Positions 1-8,391 of a stretch of 64,000 bases of DNA are shown one piece after another (position 1 is the stretch's first letter; every line of letters starts with the position of its first letter). The notes beneath the pieces are model-generated. The model was not told the origin of the DNA. It did not search any database and worked only from the letters and a program-made list of their open reading frames with translations. Both the position numbers and the translations under genes were made by a program. The stretch is taken from NCBI GenBank assembly GCA_011525785.1, contig WYBT01000021.1:372001-436000 (forward strand), in the 5' to 3' direction. The stretch comes from Planctomycetaceae bacterium (GTDB lineage Bacteria > Planctomycetota > UBA1135 > GCA-002686595).

Positions 1-1383
1 GCGCTGAGCGGCTCGCAGCTGATGGTCTCGGGGCCAGCGGCGGGCTTGACGGCGATCGTCGTGTCGGCCATCGCGGGGCTCGGTTCGTATCCGGCCTTCC
101 TCGCCGCGGTCGTGATCGGCGGGGCCGTTCAGCTCGGGCTGTCGGCGCTGCGCGCGGGCGTGCTGGGCTATTACTTTCCCTCCTCGGTCATCAAGGGCAT
201 GCTCGCCGCGATCGGCTTGATCCTGGTGCTCAAGCAGATCCCGCATGCGGTCGGCTACGACGTCGACTTCGAGGGCGATGAGGCCTTCTTGCAGGCCAAT
301 GCCGAGAACACGTTCACGGCGCTGCTGCACTCGCTCCAGCGACTCGAACCCGGCGCGGTCGGTATCAGTCTCCTGGGGCTCGCGCTGCTCTTCACTTGGG
401 ATCTGACGCCGCTCAAGGGTGTGCGTCTCTTGCCGGCGCCGCTGGCCGTCGTGCTCATCGGAGTCGGACTGGACTTCGCGTTCGCGGCGACGTCGTCAGC
501 CTGGAAGCTCGATTCCTCGCACCTGGTCACGCTCCCGATTCCCGCGCGGCTGGCGGACTACGCCGAATACCTGGCCTTCCCCGACTGGAGCGCACTGGCG
601 CGCGCAGAGACCTGGCGCGTGGGCGTCACGCTGGGCGTCGTCGCCAGCCTCGAGTCGCTCCTCAGCCTTGAAGCGACGGACCGTCTCGATCCGTTCAAAC
701 GCGTGGCGCCCGCCAATCGCGAGCTCGCTGCGCAGGGCGCGGGGAACATGGTGTCGGGGCTGATCGGCGGGCTGCCGGTCACCGGCGTGATCGTGCGCAG
801 CGCCGCCAACGTCGACGCCGGCGCGCGCACCAAGCTCTCGGCCATCCTGCACGGCCTGCTGCTGGCGCTGGCCGTGGTCGCGATTCCCGCGCTGCTCAAC
901 CACATCCCGCTCGCTTCGCTGGCGGCGATCCTGATCTACACCGGCTTCAAGCTGGCCCACCCGATGATCTGGTCGGGCATGTGGCGCCAGGGCACGTCGC
1001 AGTTCCTGCCGTTCGTGCTCACGATCGCCGCGATCCTGCTGACCGATCTGCTGGTCGGGATCAGCATCGGCCTCGCCCTCGGCCTGTTCTTCATCCTGGT
1101 CGAGCACTCGCGCCAGCCCTGCTACGAAGTCGTCAGTCCCAAGGGTGCGGTGCTGACGCGCGTGCGCTTGAACGAGCAGGTCTCGTTCCTCAGCAAAGCC
1201 TCGCTGGCGCGGCTCTTCGAGCGCCTCGAGCCGGGCAGTCGCCTCGAGCTCGACGGATCGCACTGCCGGCATATCCACTCCGACGTGCTCGAGTTGATCC
1301 GCGACTTCCGCGAGACGGCGCTGCTCAAGAAGATCGACCTGCGCCTGGTGGGGCTCGAGCTCCCGGGCGTCTCCAACCGCTGA
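1..1383 (+). CDS. SulP/SLC26 family anion permease (5' end outside window)
   Basis: The reading frame is open from base 1 and the first visible residues (ALSGSQLMVSGPAAGLTAIV) match the conserved 'SGP.AGLT' segment of SulP transporters, so the true start lies upstream. Many hydrophobic helices follow, then a cytoplasmic STAS domain in the last ~100 residues (VSFLSKASLARLFERL ... LELDGS). SulP proteins move sulfate or bicarbonate across the inner membrane. The next gene, 22 bp downstream on the same strand, is a beta-carbonic anhydrase; SulP-carbonic anhydrase pairs and fusions are known and favour bicarbonate. Family is clear from sequence; substrate is inferred from the neighbour. Confidence 0.92.
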   Translation, partial: ALSGSQLMVSGPAAGLTAIVVSAIAGLGSYPAFLAAVVIGGAVQLGLSALRAGVLGYYFPSSVIKGMLAAIGLILVLKQIPHAVGYDVDFEGDEAFLQANAENTFTALLHSLQRLEPGAVGISLLGLALLFTWDLTPLKGVRLLPAPLAVVLIGVGLDFAFAATSSAWKLDSSHLVTLPIPARLADYAEYLAFPDWSALARAETWRVGVTLGVVASLESLLSLEATDRLDPFKRVAPANRELAAQGAGNMVSGLIGGLPVTGVIVRSAANVDAGARTKLSAILHGLLLALAVVAIPALLNHIPLASLAAILIYTGFKLAHPMIWSGMWRQGTSQFLPFVLTIAAILLTDLLVGISIGLALGLFFILVEHSRQPCYEVVSPKGAVLTRVRLNEQVSFLSKASLARLFERLEPGSRLELDGSHCRHIHSDVLELIRDFRETALLKKIDLRLVGLELPGVSNR

Positions 1384-1405
1384 CCCCAACCCAGGTCCGA
1401 CCCAC

Positions 1406-2053
1406 GTGGAAAACCTCAAGCGCCTGTTCGAGAACAACCGCAAGATCGTCGAGGAGGTCACCGCCGACGACCCGGACTTCTTCAAGCGCCGCGCGGGCAA
1501 GCAGGAGCCGCACTTTTTGTTCATCGGCTGCGCCGACAGCCGCGTGCCGATCGAAACCCTGACCGGCGTCTCGCCCGGCGAGATGTTCGTCCACCGCAAC
1601 ATCGCCAATCAGGTCGTCAGCGCCGACATGAACCTGCTCGCGGTGCTCCAGTACGCCGTGGAGGTGCTCGACGTGAAGCACGTGATCGTCTGCGGCCATT
1701 ACCAGTGCGGCGGCGTGAAGGCCGCGATGGGGACGGAGAGTTACGGCCTGGTCGACTACTGGCTCGCGGGGCTGCGCGACACGGTCCGCCGCCACAGCGG
1801 CGAGCTGGAAGCGGCGGCGAGCGAGGAAGAGCGCTTCAAGCGCGTGGTCGATCTCAACGTGCTCCGCCAGGTCTACAACCTGTCGCGCACGCCCGTGGTT
1901 CAGAACGCGTGGAAGCGCGGCCGGCGACCGCTCCTGCACGGCATGGTCTACGACCTGCACGACGGCTTCCTCAAGCCGATTGCGCTCCAGGTCGACGGCG
2001 CCGACAAGGTGCGCGAGCTGTTCGAGTCGCGCCGCCAGCCGATCGGCGACTGA
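1406..2053 (+). CDS. can: Beta-class carbonic anhydrase
   Basis: A 215-aa protein starting at GTG. Zinc ligands are visible: C42 with the D44-R46 dyad in the CADSRVP motif, then H98 and C101 in GHYQCGG. Length and the long stretches LTGVSPGEMFVHRN and QVYNLSRT match the Escherichia coli Can type closely. It interconverts CO2 and bicarbonate in the cytoplasm. It follows the SulP permease by 22 bp and is probably co-transcribed, which suggests coupling of bicarbonate import to hydration/dehydration. No signal peptide is seen. Confidence 0.95.
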   Translation: MENLKRLFENNRKIVEEVTADDPDFFKRRAGKQEPHFLFIGCADSRVPIETLTGVSPGEMFVHRNIANQVVSADMNLLAVLQYAVEVLDVKHVIVCGHYQCGGVKAAMGTESYGLVDYWLAGLRDTVRRHSGELEAAASEEERFKRVVDLNVLRQVYNLSRTPVVQNAWKRGRRPLLHGMVYDLHDGFLKPIALQVDGADKVRELFESRRQPIGD

Positions 2054-2261
2054 GCCGCGCGCTTTACGCGCAGGATCAAGGCCGCGCAAAGCGCGAGCGT
2101 GTCTTGGCGGCGCGCTGCCCTGTGCTTGGCCTCGTCTTCACGATTCTCGCCGTTCTTTCTCGGGGCTTTACGCAAGCGCCAGAACCTCCGCGCGCCTGTA
2201 AAGACCGGCGGTTCGGTCGCCGCAGGCGTTGACGCCGAGTCCTGACCCCGGAGCCCCCTCG

Positions 2262-3695
2262 ATGACCCCGCCCCGTCGGCGCGCGCGTTGGAACGCCGCG
2301 CTGCTCGCTCCCGCCCTCTTCGCCGCCGCCGCCACCGAATCCGCTGCCGCCGCTCAGGCCCAGCCGCAGTCCGGCGCAGCGCCCGAGAGCCCCGTCGAGG
2401 CCGCGTATGAAGCTCGCCTGCGCGCGGTTCGCCAGGACTTCGAGGCCCGCCTCGCCGCACTCGAGGCGCGCCTGGCCGAAGACGAGCGCGAGATGCGCGC
2501 CAAGGACTCGCACTTCGAGAAGGTCATCACCGACAACACGTCGAGCGACCAGGCCTTCAAGCAGTCGCTGGCAGGCAAGTGGTACGAGCGCATCAGTCTG
2601 CGCGGCTACACCCAGTTCCGCACCACCACGCTGTTCGGGCGCGACCTCACGCCGAACCTGGTTGCGCCGGCGGACTCGTCGGTCAGCGAGCGCGAGACCT
2701 TCCTGATCCGACGCGGTCGCTTCATCTTCAGCGGCGACATCACGCCGCACCTGTTCCTGTACGCGCAGCTCGACTACAACGGCTCGGTGGGGGGCACGGG
2801 CGATCGCGGCCTGCAGTCGCGCGACCTGTACGCCGACATCGCGCTCGATCAGGACAAGGAGTACCGCTTCCGCGTCGGGCAGTCGAAGGTGCCCTTCGGC
2901 TTCGTCAACTTGCAGTCGAGCCAGAACCGCGCGCCGCTCGAGCGCCCGGACGCGCTCAACTCCGCCGCCGAGGGCGAGCGCGACATCGGAGTGTTCTTCT
3001 ACTGGGCGCCCAAGCGCATCCGCGAGGTTTTCAGGGACCTCGTGCGCAAGGGCCTCAAGGGCTCGGGCGACTATGGCGTGATCGGGCTGGGCGCGTACTC
3101 GGGCCAGGGCCTCAACCGCGCGGACCAGAACGGCGAGTTCCACTGGATCGCGCGCGCCTCGTACCCGTTCACCTTCGACAACGGTCAGATCCTCGAGCTC
3201 GGCGTGCAGGCCTACACCGGCGATTTCGTGGTCGGGACGGCCGCGATCGGCGCCACGACTCCCACGTCGGACCCCGAAGGCGTCGACGACGAGCGCGTGG
3301 GCCTCTCGGCGGTGCTCTATCCGCAGCCCTTCGGCTTCGAAGCGGAGTGGAACTGGGGCCGCGGCCCGCAGCTGGCCTCAGACCTCGCCTCGATCGACGA
3401 CCGCTCGCTGCACGGCGGCTACGTGCAGGTCAACTGCGCCGTCGCCACCGCCAACGGCCCGCTGTTTCCCTTCGCGCGCTTCAACTACTACGACGGCGCG
3501 CGCAAGTTCGCGCGCAACGCGCCCTGGAGCGAGGTGAGCGAACTGGACTTCGGCGTGGAGTGGTCGCCCTGGCCCGAGATCGAACTCGCGATCATGTACA
3601 CGCGCACCTTCCACCGCACCGACACGAGCACCTCGCCCTTCGACGAAGTCGAAGGCGCCGACCGCCTCGCGTTCCAGTTGCAGTGGAACTACTGA
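2262..3695 (+). CDS. Outer-membrane porin, OprP/phosphate-selective type
   Basis: Protein of 477 aa if started at ATG 2262; a TTG 33 bp upstream is in frame, but ATG 2262 gives a clean signal peptide (basic MTPPRRRARW, then an Ala-rich core). After it comes a charged heptad-rich stretch (about residues 35-85: YEARLRAVRQDFEARLAALE...) that should form a coiled coil, then a beta-strand-rich barrel with 'RRGRFIFSGDITPHLFLYAQLDYN' style repeats and a C-terminal aromatic pair (QWNY). This coiled coil plus barrel layout is typical of phosphate-selective porin O/P family proteins in planctomycetes and proteobacteria. The substrate is not determinable. The 208 bp before it hold no clear promoter. Confidence 0.85.
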   Translation: MTPPRRRARWNAALLAPALFAAAATESAAAAQAQPQSGAAPESPVEAAYEARLRAVRQDFEARLAALEARLAEDEREMRAKDSHFEKVITDNTSSDQAFKQSLAGKWYERISLRGYTQFRTTTLFGRDLTPNLVAPADSSVSERETFLIRRGRFIFSGDITPHLFLYAQLDYNGSVGGTGDRGLQSRDLYADIALDQDKEYRFRVGQSKVPFGFVNLQSSQNRAPLERPDALNSAAEGERDIGVFFYWAPKRIREVFRDLVRKGLKGSGDYGVIGLGAYSGQGLNRADQNGEFHWIARASYPFTFDNGQILELGVQAYTGDFVVGTAAIGATTPTSDPEGVDDERVGLSAVLYPQPFGFEAEWNWGRGPQLASDLASIDDRSLHGGYVQVNCAVATANGPLFPFARFNYYDGARKFARNAPWSEVSELDFGVEWSPWPEIELAIMYTRTFHRTDTSTSPFDEVEGADRLAFQLQWNY

Positions 3696-3793
3696 GCGCG
3701 CCCGCGGTCGCTCGGATGCTGACGCGAACGGTCGCGCAGGGCGGGGGGGATGCGCGGCGTGCGGCGCGGCAGGACCCGGTCCAGGCCGCGGCC

Positions 3794-3825
3794 CGGCCGT
3801 GATGGTTCACGGCCGCCCGTGACGG
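3794..3825 (+). promoter_or_regulatory. Upstream activator site A for the sigma-54 promoter
   Basis: A perfect inverted repeat GGCCGTGA-TGGT-TCACGGCC (3795-3814) is followed by a second CCGTGACGG. The two direct CCGTGA motifs begin at 3797 and 3817, exactly 20 bp (two helical turns) apart. The same pair with the same 20-bp spacing occurs at site B before the second sigma-54 promoter. The site lies about 60-90 bp upstream of the -24/-12 element, as expected of an enhancer-binding-protein site. Probable binder: the regulator encoded at 6657-8225 (inference). Confidence 0.65.
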
Positions 3826-3883
3826 GGAGCGGCGCCGCAGCTGGCGCGCCTTCCAGCGAGTGCAGCAGCGCGGTAGCTGGCGC

Positions 3884-3899
3884 TGGCGCCGGTCTTGCA
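3884..3899 (+). promoter_or_regulatory. Sigma-54 (-24/-12) promoter A
   Basis: TGGCGCCGGTCTTGCA matches the RpoN consensus TGGCRYRNNNNTTGCW at all but one position. Transcription would start near 3910, about 40 bp before the ABC substrate-binding protein gene. This placement also excludes longer in-frame starts at 3895 for that gene. Confidence 0.72.
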
Positions 3900-3948
3900 C
3901 CTGGAGTGCTCGATCGAACCTCGTCACCGCTCCAACTTGCACCGCACC

Positions 3949-5016
3949 ATGAAACTCGTTCTCGGCCTGCTCGGTCTTTTCATGCTGGGAGTCGCCATCG
4001 GCGCGCGACCTCCCTCGGCCGCCGCGACTGTCGAGCCCTCGGCGGCTTCCCAGGACTTGCCCAAGCTCCGCCTGGGGTACTTCGCCAACGTGACGCACGC
4101 GACCGCGATCGTCGCCGTCGAGAACGGCGCCTTCGCGCGAGCGCTCGAAGGCAAGGCCAAGCTCGAGACGTTCACGTTCAACGCCGGTCCCTCGGCGATC
4201 GAGGCGCTTCTCTCTGGAGCGTTGGACGCCAGCTACATCGGCCCCAACCCGGCCATCAACGCCTACGTCAAGTCGCGCGGCGCCGCGCTGCGCGTGGTCA
4301 GCGGCGCCGCCAGCGGCGGTGCGTTCCTCGTCGTCGACCCGAGCATCGAGAGCTTCGAACAGCTGCGCGGGAAGAAGCTGGCCACGCCGCAACTCGGCGG
4401 AACTCAGGACGTCGCCTTGCGCGCCTGGCTGCGCTCGAAGGGCTTCAAGGTCGAGCTCGCAGGGGTCAGCGACGTCACCGTGGTCCCACAGGAGAACGCC
4501 CAAACCTTGGAGCAGTTCCGTGCGCGCCACATCTCCGGCGCGTGGGTGCCCGAGCCCTGGGCCACGCGGCTGGTGCTCGAGGGCGGCGGCAAGGTGCTGG
4601 TCGACGAGCGCGAGCTGTGGCCTGCGGGACGCTTCGTCACGACCCACCTGATCGTGCGCACCGAGTACCTCGAGAAGAACCGCGCGCTGGTGCGAGCGAT
4701 CCTCGACGCGCACTTGGACACACAACGCGGAGTGCTCGAGTCCGCCGAGCGCGCGCAGGACACGGTCAATGCAGCGATCGCCCGCATCACGGGCAAGCGC
4801 ATCGCCCCCGAAGTCCTGAGCGGCGCGTGGAAGGGGCTCGAATTCACCCACGACCCGATCGCCAGCTCTCTGCTGAAGTGCGCGCAGGACGCGCAGTCTG
4901 TCGGGCTGGTCAAACTGGAGGGCATGGATCTGCTGGGGATCTACGACCTCAGCGTGCTGAACGAGGCGCTCGCGGCCCGCGGACTCGAGCCTGTCTCGGT
5001 CGGGGGCAGCCGGTGA
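3949..5016 (+). CDS. ABC transporter substrate-binding protein, SsuA/NMT1 family
   Basis: A 355-aa exported protein. ATG 3949 is chosen because it starts a good signal peptide (MKLVLGLLGLFMLGVAIGA) and lies downstream of the sigma-54 promoter. The mature part has the SsuA/nitrate-binding fold signature: LRLGYFANVTHATAIVAVENGAF, then AIEALLSGALDASYIGPNPAIN, LRGKKLATPQLGGTQD and WVPEPWATRLV. Members bind aliphatic sulfonates, nitrate, thiamine precursors or related small molecules in the periplasm. It overlaps the ATPase gene by 4 bp (GTGA). Family is clear; the ligand is unknown, though a nearby lipoprotein sulfurtransferase makes a sulfur compound plausible. Confidence 0.88.
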   Translation: MKLVLGLLGLFMLGVAIGARPPSAAATVEPSAASQDLPKLRLGYFANVTHATAIVAVENGAFARALEGKAKLETFTFNAGPSAIEALLSGALDASYIGPNPAINAYVKSRGAALRVVSGAASGGAFLVVDPSIESFEQLRGKKLATPQLGGTQDVALRAWLRSKGFKVELAGVSDVTVVPQENAQTLEQFRARHISGAWVPEPWATRLVLEGGGKVLVDERELWPAGRFVTTHLIVRTEYLEKNRALVRAILDAHLDTQRGVLESAERAQDTVNAAIARITGKRIAPEVLSGAWKGLEFTHDPIASSLLKCAQDAQSVGLVKLEGMDLLGIYDLSVLNEALAARGLEPVSVGGSR

Positions 5017-5810
5017 GTGTGCTCCGCAGCGACGGAACGCAATCGGTCGAACTCGCGCCGCCCGCCGTCCTGGTCCGCGGACTCTCGCGACGGCACGGCC
5101 GCGGCGAGCAGCAGGTTCTCGCGCTGGATGGCATCGACCTCGAGATCGCACAGGGTGAGTTCCTGTGCTTGCTAGGCGCCTCAGGTTGCGGCAAGAGCAC
5201 GCTGCTGCACTTGATCGCGGGCCTCGACAAGCCGACGAGTGGCGAGCTGCGCGTCGAGGGCGGGCAGCCTGCCGTGATGTTCCAGGACTCGGCGCTGTTC
5301 CCATGGTTGACCGTGGCCGAGAACGTCGCCTTTCCGCTCGAGATGCGGGGGGCGTCGCCGGCGAGGCGGCGTGAGCGCGTGGCGGAACTGCTGGAGCTGG
5401 TCCACCTCGACGCCTTCGCAGCACATCGGCCCCACCAGCTGTCGGGCGGCATGCGCCAACGCGCCGCGCTGGCGCGAGCCTTGGCGCAGGACGCACGCGT
5501 GCTGCTCATGGACGAACCGTTCGCCGCACTCGACGCAATGCTCCGCGATCTTCTGCACGACGAACTCGAGCGCATCTGGCAGCGAACGGGCCTCACCGTC
5601 GTCTTCGTGACGCACAATCCGCGCGAAGCCGCGCGCCTGGCCGATCGAGTCATCGTGCTCTCCAGCCGACCGGGCCGAGTGGCCGACGAGTTCACGGTGG
5701 ATGTGGCGCGACCGCGGCGAATCGACGCTCCCGACGTCTCGCGCCTCGCGGGACGACTGACCGACCGACTCAAGGAGATCATCCGTGGCGACACTGATGG
5801 CGCAGCCTAA
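5013..5810 (+). CDS. ABC transporter ATP-binding protein (SsuB/TauB/NrtD type)
   Basis: 265 aa starting at GTG 5013, whose GTG overlaps the TGA of the binding-protein gene. Walker A GASGCGKST (about residues 55-63), Q-loop at MFQDSALFPW, signature LSGGMRQR (143-150) and Walker B VLLMDEP (163-169) are all present, followed by the H-loop THNPREA. It energises import through the permease encoded immediately downstream, which it overlaps by 26 bp. The tight overlaps indicate a single operon under sigma-54 promoter A. Confidence 0.95.
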   Translation: MSVLRSDGTQSVELAPPAVLVRGLSRRHGRGEQQVLALDGIDLEIAQGEFLCLLGASGCGKSTLLHLIAGLDKPTSGELRVEGGQPAVMFQDSALFPWLTVAENVAFPLEMRGASPARRRERVAELLELVHLDAFAAHRPHQLSGGMRQRAALARALAQDARVLLMDEPFAALDAMLRDLLHDELERIWQRTGLTVVFVTHNPREAARLADRVIVLSSRPGRVADEFTVDVARPRRIDAPDVSRLAGRLTDRLKEIIRGDTDGAA

Positions 5811-6651
5811 GTCGAGTGAGTCCGTCGCTCCGCGCGCGTTCGCCGGGAGTCGCGAGCCGACCCAGTCCGTCTCGCGCTCACGGCGCGGTGTCGTGGCCCC
5901 GGTGCTCGCCGTGGTGGTCGCTCTGGCCCTGTGGCAGTTGATCGTCTGGTCGGGCTGGAAGCCGGAGTGGGTGCTGCCCGGTCCGCTCCCGGTGCTGCGC
6001 CGGCTGGTGGAAGAACTGGTCAGCGGCGAAGTCGCCTCCGCGGCTCGCATCACGTTGGCTCGAGCTGCGCTGGGAATGACGATCGCCACCTTGATCGGCA
6101 CGTCGCTCGGCGTCTGCATGGCGAAGTCGAGCTGGGTGCGCAACGCGCTGTCGGGCCTGATCGCGGGACTCCAGACGATGCCCTCGGTCTCGTGGTTTCC
6201 GCTGGCGATCCTGCTGTTCCAACTGGGCGAGGAGTCGATCCAGTTCGTGGTCGTGCTCGGCGCGGCGCCGTCGATAGCCGTCGGCCTGGTCAGCGCGGTC
6301 GACCATGTCCCGCCGCTGCTGGTGCGAGTCGGCCGCACCATGGGCGCCCGCGGTTTCGTCCTGTTCCGCCGCGTCATCTTCCCGGCCGCGCTTCCCGGAT
6401 ACGTCGCCGGACTCAAGCAGGGCTGGGCCTTTTCCTGGCGCAGTCTGATGGCCGGTGAACTGATGGTCTTCCTGGCGGACCGCCCGTCCATCGGCGCGCG
6501 TTTGCACTTCGCCCGCGAGCTGTCCGACGCCGAAGGGCTGCTGGCCTGGATGATCGTCGTGCTGTCGATCGGGATTCTGGTCGACCTGGCCGTGTTCGGT
6601 CGCCTCGAACATACGCTGCGCGCTCGCCGCGGACTGGCGGAGGAACACTGA
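5785..6651 (+). CDS. ABC transporter permease (SsuC/TauC/NrtB type)
   Basis: 288 aa from GTG 5785 (ATG 5797 is an alternative). About six membrane helices are visible, the first at VVAPVLAVVVALALWQLIVW, and the EAA-loop region reads VGRTMGARGFVLFRRVIFPAALPGYVAGLKQG, as in SsuC/TauC permeases. It forms the inner-membrane channel of the importer made with the two preceding genes. The next gene, the sigma-54 activator, starts 5 bp after the stop, so transporter and regulator are co-transcribed. Confidence 0.93.
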   Translation: MATLMAQPKSSESVAPRAFAGSREPTQSVSRSRRGVVAPVLAVVVALALWQLIVWSGWKPEWVLPGPLPVLRRLVEELVSGEVASAARITLARAALGMTIATLIGTSLGVCMAKSSWVRNALSGLIAGLQTMPSVSWFPLAILLFQLGEESIQFVVVLGAAPSIAVGLVSAVDHVPPLLVRVGRTMGARGFVLFRRVIFPAALPGYVAGLKQGWAFSWRSLMAGELMVFLADRPSIGARLHFARELSDAEGLLAWMIVVLSIGILVDLAVFGRLEHTLRARRGLAEEH

Positions 6652-6656
6652 ACGAG

Positions 6657-8225
6657 ATGGAACGATCGGAGCAATCGACCCGGGTGCTGCTCGACGTGTG
6701 GAAGGAGGTCGGGCGACACGACGCACTCACCGAGAGTCTCGATCGGATCGCTGCGCGTCTGCGCGCACGGATACCGATCCGTCGCATCGCCGTGCGCCGT
6801 TTCGATGCGGCGCCCCGCAGACTCGAGACGGTGGCTCTGGCGCAGGAAAGCAGCTCCGTTGCGGCCGCCGCCAGTCGAACCACGCTGTCCGAAGAAGACG
6901 CGCTGCGGGTGACCGACTGGCTCGACCGCGGCCAATTGCGCGTCTGGCGTCCAGGCGAGCGAGATCCCCTGCGCAGCTTGCTCGACCCAGGCGATGGGCT
7001 CGACATGCTGGCCGCCGGTCCGCTGCTCGAGCGGGGCGCCGGTATCGGAGTCGCGCTGTTCCTCGGAGCTGACGACGAACTGCGAGATTGTGCGCCGTTG
7101 CTAGGCGCGCTCCTCGAGCCGCTCGGAGTCGCCCTCGGCAACGACATCCGACTGCACGAAATCGCTCGCCTCAAGGAAGCCGTCGAGGCCGAGAACCGCG
7201 CGCTGCGCACAAGGCTGCAGCGCGAAGACATCAGCGAAAGTGTCGTCGGGGAGCGTTCGGGACTGCGCTTCGTCATGGAGCGTGTCGAGCAGGTGGCGCC
7301 CACCGATGCTCCAGTGCTGATCCTGGGCGAAACCGGGTCGGGCAAAGAGGTCGTCGCGCGCGCGATCCACACTCGCTCACGGCGCGTCGCCGGACCCTTC
7401 CTCAGGGTCAATTGCGGCGCGATCCCGCCCGAACTCGTCGACTCGGAGCTGTTCGGCCACGAGAAGGGCAGCTTCACCGGCGCTATCGCTGCGCGACAAG
7501 GCTGGTTCGAGCGCGCGGACGGAGGCACCTTGTTCCTTGATGAGCTGGGTGAGCTGCCGTCGGCGGCGCAAGTGCGCCTGCTGCGCGTGTTGCAGGACGG
7601 GTCCTTCGAGCGCGTAGGCGGGCAGCGCGCGTTGCATGTCGACGTGCGCATCGTGGCGGCCACTCATCGGGACATGCAGGCCCTGGTCGTCGACGGTCGC
7701 TTCCGGCAGGACCTGTGGTATCGCGTAAACGTGTTCCCGGTGCGGCTCCCGCCCCTGCGTGAGCGCGCGGAGGACATCGCCGCTCTGGCCGAACACTTCG
7801 CCGCCAGCGCGGGCCGGCGGCTGTTCGGCGTGGAACTCAAGCCCAGCGAATCCGACGTACGTCTGCTGCGCACCTATCACTGGCCGGGGAACGTGCGCGA
7901 GCTCGCGTCGGTGATCGAGCGCGCCGCGATTCTGGGCGACGGGAAGCGCTTGGACCTCTCGACAGCGCTCGGCGTGGATCACGTCCGCGACACGCGCGTC
8001 GATGCAGAAGCGGAGCCGCGACAAACGGCCGGCGCCTCCGCGCAGAGCCTGCAAAGCGCGATGGCGAACCACATCCTGGACGCGCTCCACAAGTGCCACG
8101 GCCGAATCGAAGGCCCGCACGGAGCGGCGCGGCTGCTGGACATCAATCCGCACACGCTGCGTTCGCGGATGCGCAAGCTGGGCATCGAGTGGAATCGCTT
8201 TCGGCCCGGCGCCGCTGCGCCGTGA
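6657..8225 (+). CDS. Sigma-54-dependent transcriptional activator (GAF-like, AAA+, Fis-HTH)
   Basis: 522 aa. The N-terminal ~165 residues look like a GAF-type sensory domain. The AAA+ domain has Walker A GETGSGKE (about 224-231), the sigma-54 contact loop as GSFTGA (271-276, a Ser variant of GAFTGA) and Walker B GGTLFLDELGEL (about 288-299). The C-terminus (ANHILDALHKCHGRIEGPHGAARLLDINPHTLRSRM) is a Fis-type helix-turn-helix. It lies last in the ABC operon and between two sigma-54 promoters that share an upstream repeat, so it probably controls both. There is no receiver domain, so it should sense a small ligand directly (inference). Confidence 0.93.
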   Translation: MERSEQSTRVLLDVWKEVGRHDALTESLDRIAARLRARIPIRRIAVRRFDAAPRRLETVALAQESSSVAAAASRTTLSEEDALRVTDWLDRGQLRVWRPGERDPLRSLLDPGDGLDMLAAGPLLERGAGIGVALFLGADDELRDCAPLLGALLEPLGVALGNDIRLHEIARLKEAVEAENRALRTRLQREDISESVVGERSGLRFVMERVEQVAPTDAPVLILGETGSGKEVVARAIHTRSRRVAGPFLRVNCGAIPPELVDSELFGHEKGSFTGAIAARQGWFERADGGTLFLDELGELPSAAQVRLLRVLQDGSFERVGGQRALHVDVRIVAATHRDMQALVVDGRFRQDLWYRVNVFPVRLPPLRERAEDIAALAEHFAASAGRRLFGVELKPSESDVRLLRTYHWPGNVRELASVIERAAILGDGKRLDLSTALGVDHVRDTRVDAEAEPRQTAGASAQSLQSAMANHILDALHKCHGRIEGPHGAARLLDINPHTLRSRMRKLGIEWNRFRPGAAAP

Positions 8226-8271
8226 CGTGCAACGCCTGCGGTCCGTGATCGGACCCGGCGGGCCGTGACGG
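8220..8271 (+). promoter_or_regulatory. Upstream activator site B for the sigma-54 promoter
   Basis: Contains the inverted repeat GGTCCG-TGAT-CGGACC (8240-8255) and CCGTGA direct repeats at 8243 and 8263, again exactly 20 bp apart as in site A, plus another CCGTGACG at 8220 overlapping the activator's stop codon. It lies about 70-120 bp upstream of the second -24/-12 promoter. The match in motif and spacing to site A is seen directly; binding by the adjacent activator is inferred. Confidence 0.62.
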
Positions 8272-8273
8272 AA

Positions 8274-8289
8274 CTGGGACGCGTCCCAG
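8274..8289 (+). promoter_or_regulatory. Perfect 16-bp palindrome between UAS B and promoter B
   Basis: CTGGGACGCGTCCCAG is a perfect palindrome between the upstream activator repeats and the sigma-54 promoter. No counterpart is seen at the first promoter. It could be a second regulator's operator, a DNA-bending site or a transcript-end hairpin of the activator gene; the sequence alone does not decide. Confidence 0.4.
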
Positions 8290-8341
8290 GCTCGAGCGCG
8301 GCGAGCCCGCGTGGAACGGCTCGCAGGGCGCGTAGGGGGCT

Positions 8342-8357
8342 TGGCGCCCACTTTGCA
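8342..8357 (+). promoter_or_regulatory. Sigma-54 (-24/-12) promoter B
   Basis: TGGCGCCCACTTTGCA fits the RpoN consensus with one deviation and shares its TGGCGCC half with promoter A. The start of transcription would be near 8369, so the porin gene downstream must begin at ATG 8392 or GTG 8443 rather than at earlier in-frame codons. Confidence 0.72.
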
Positions 8358-8391
8358 ATCTCCTAGCAGCCGCCGGACGCACGACCACTGG

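Noticed and set aside
2579-3802. Long alternative frames inside the OprP-like porin and similar genes
   Set aside because: High GC content produces long Arg/Ala-rich shadow frames; none has motifs, ribosome sites or sensible composition.
3949-6651. Assigning ssuACB gene names and sulfonate specificity
   Set aside because: The SsuA/NMT1 family spans nitrate, sulfonate, bicarbonate and other ligands; no residue pattern visible here fixes the substrate.
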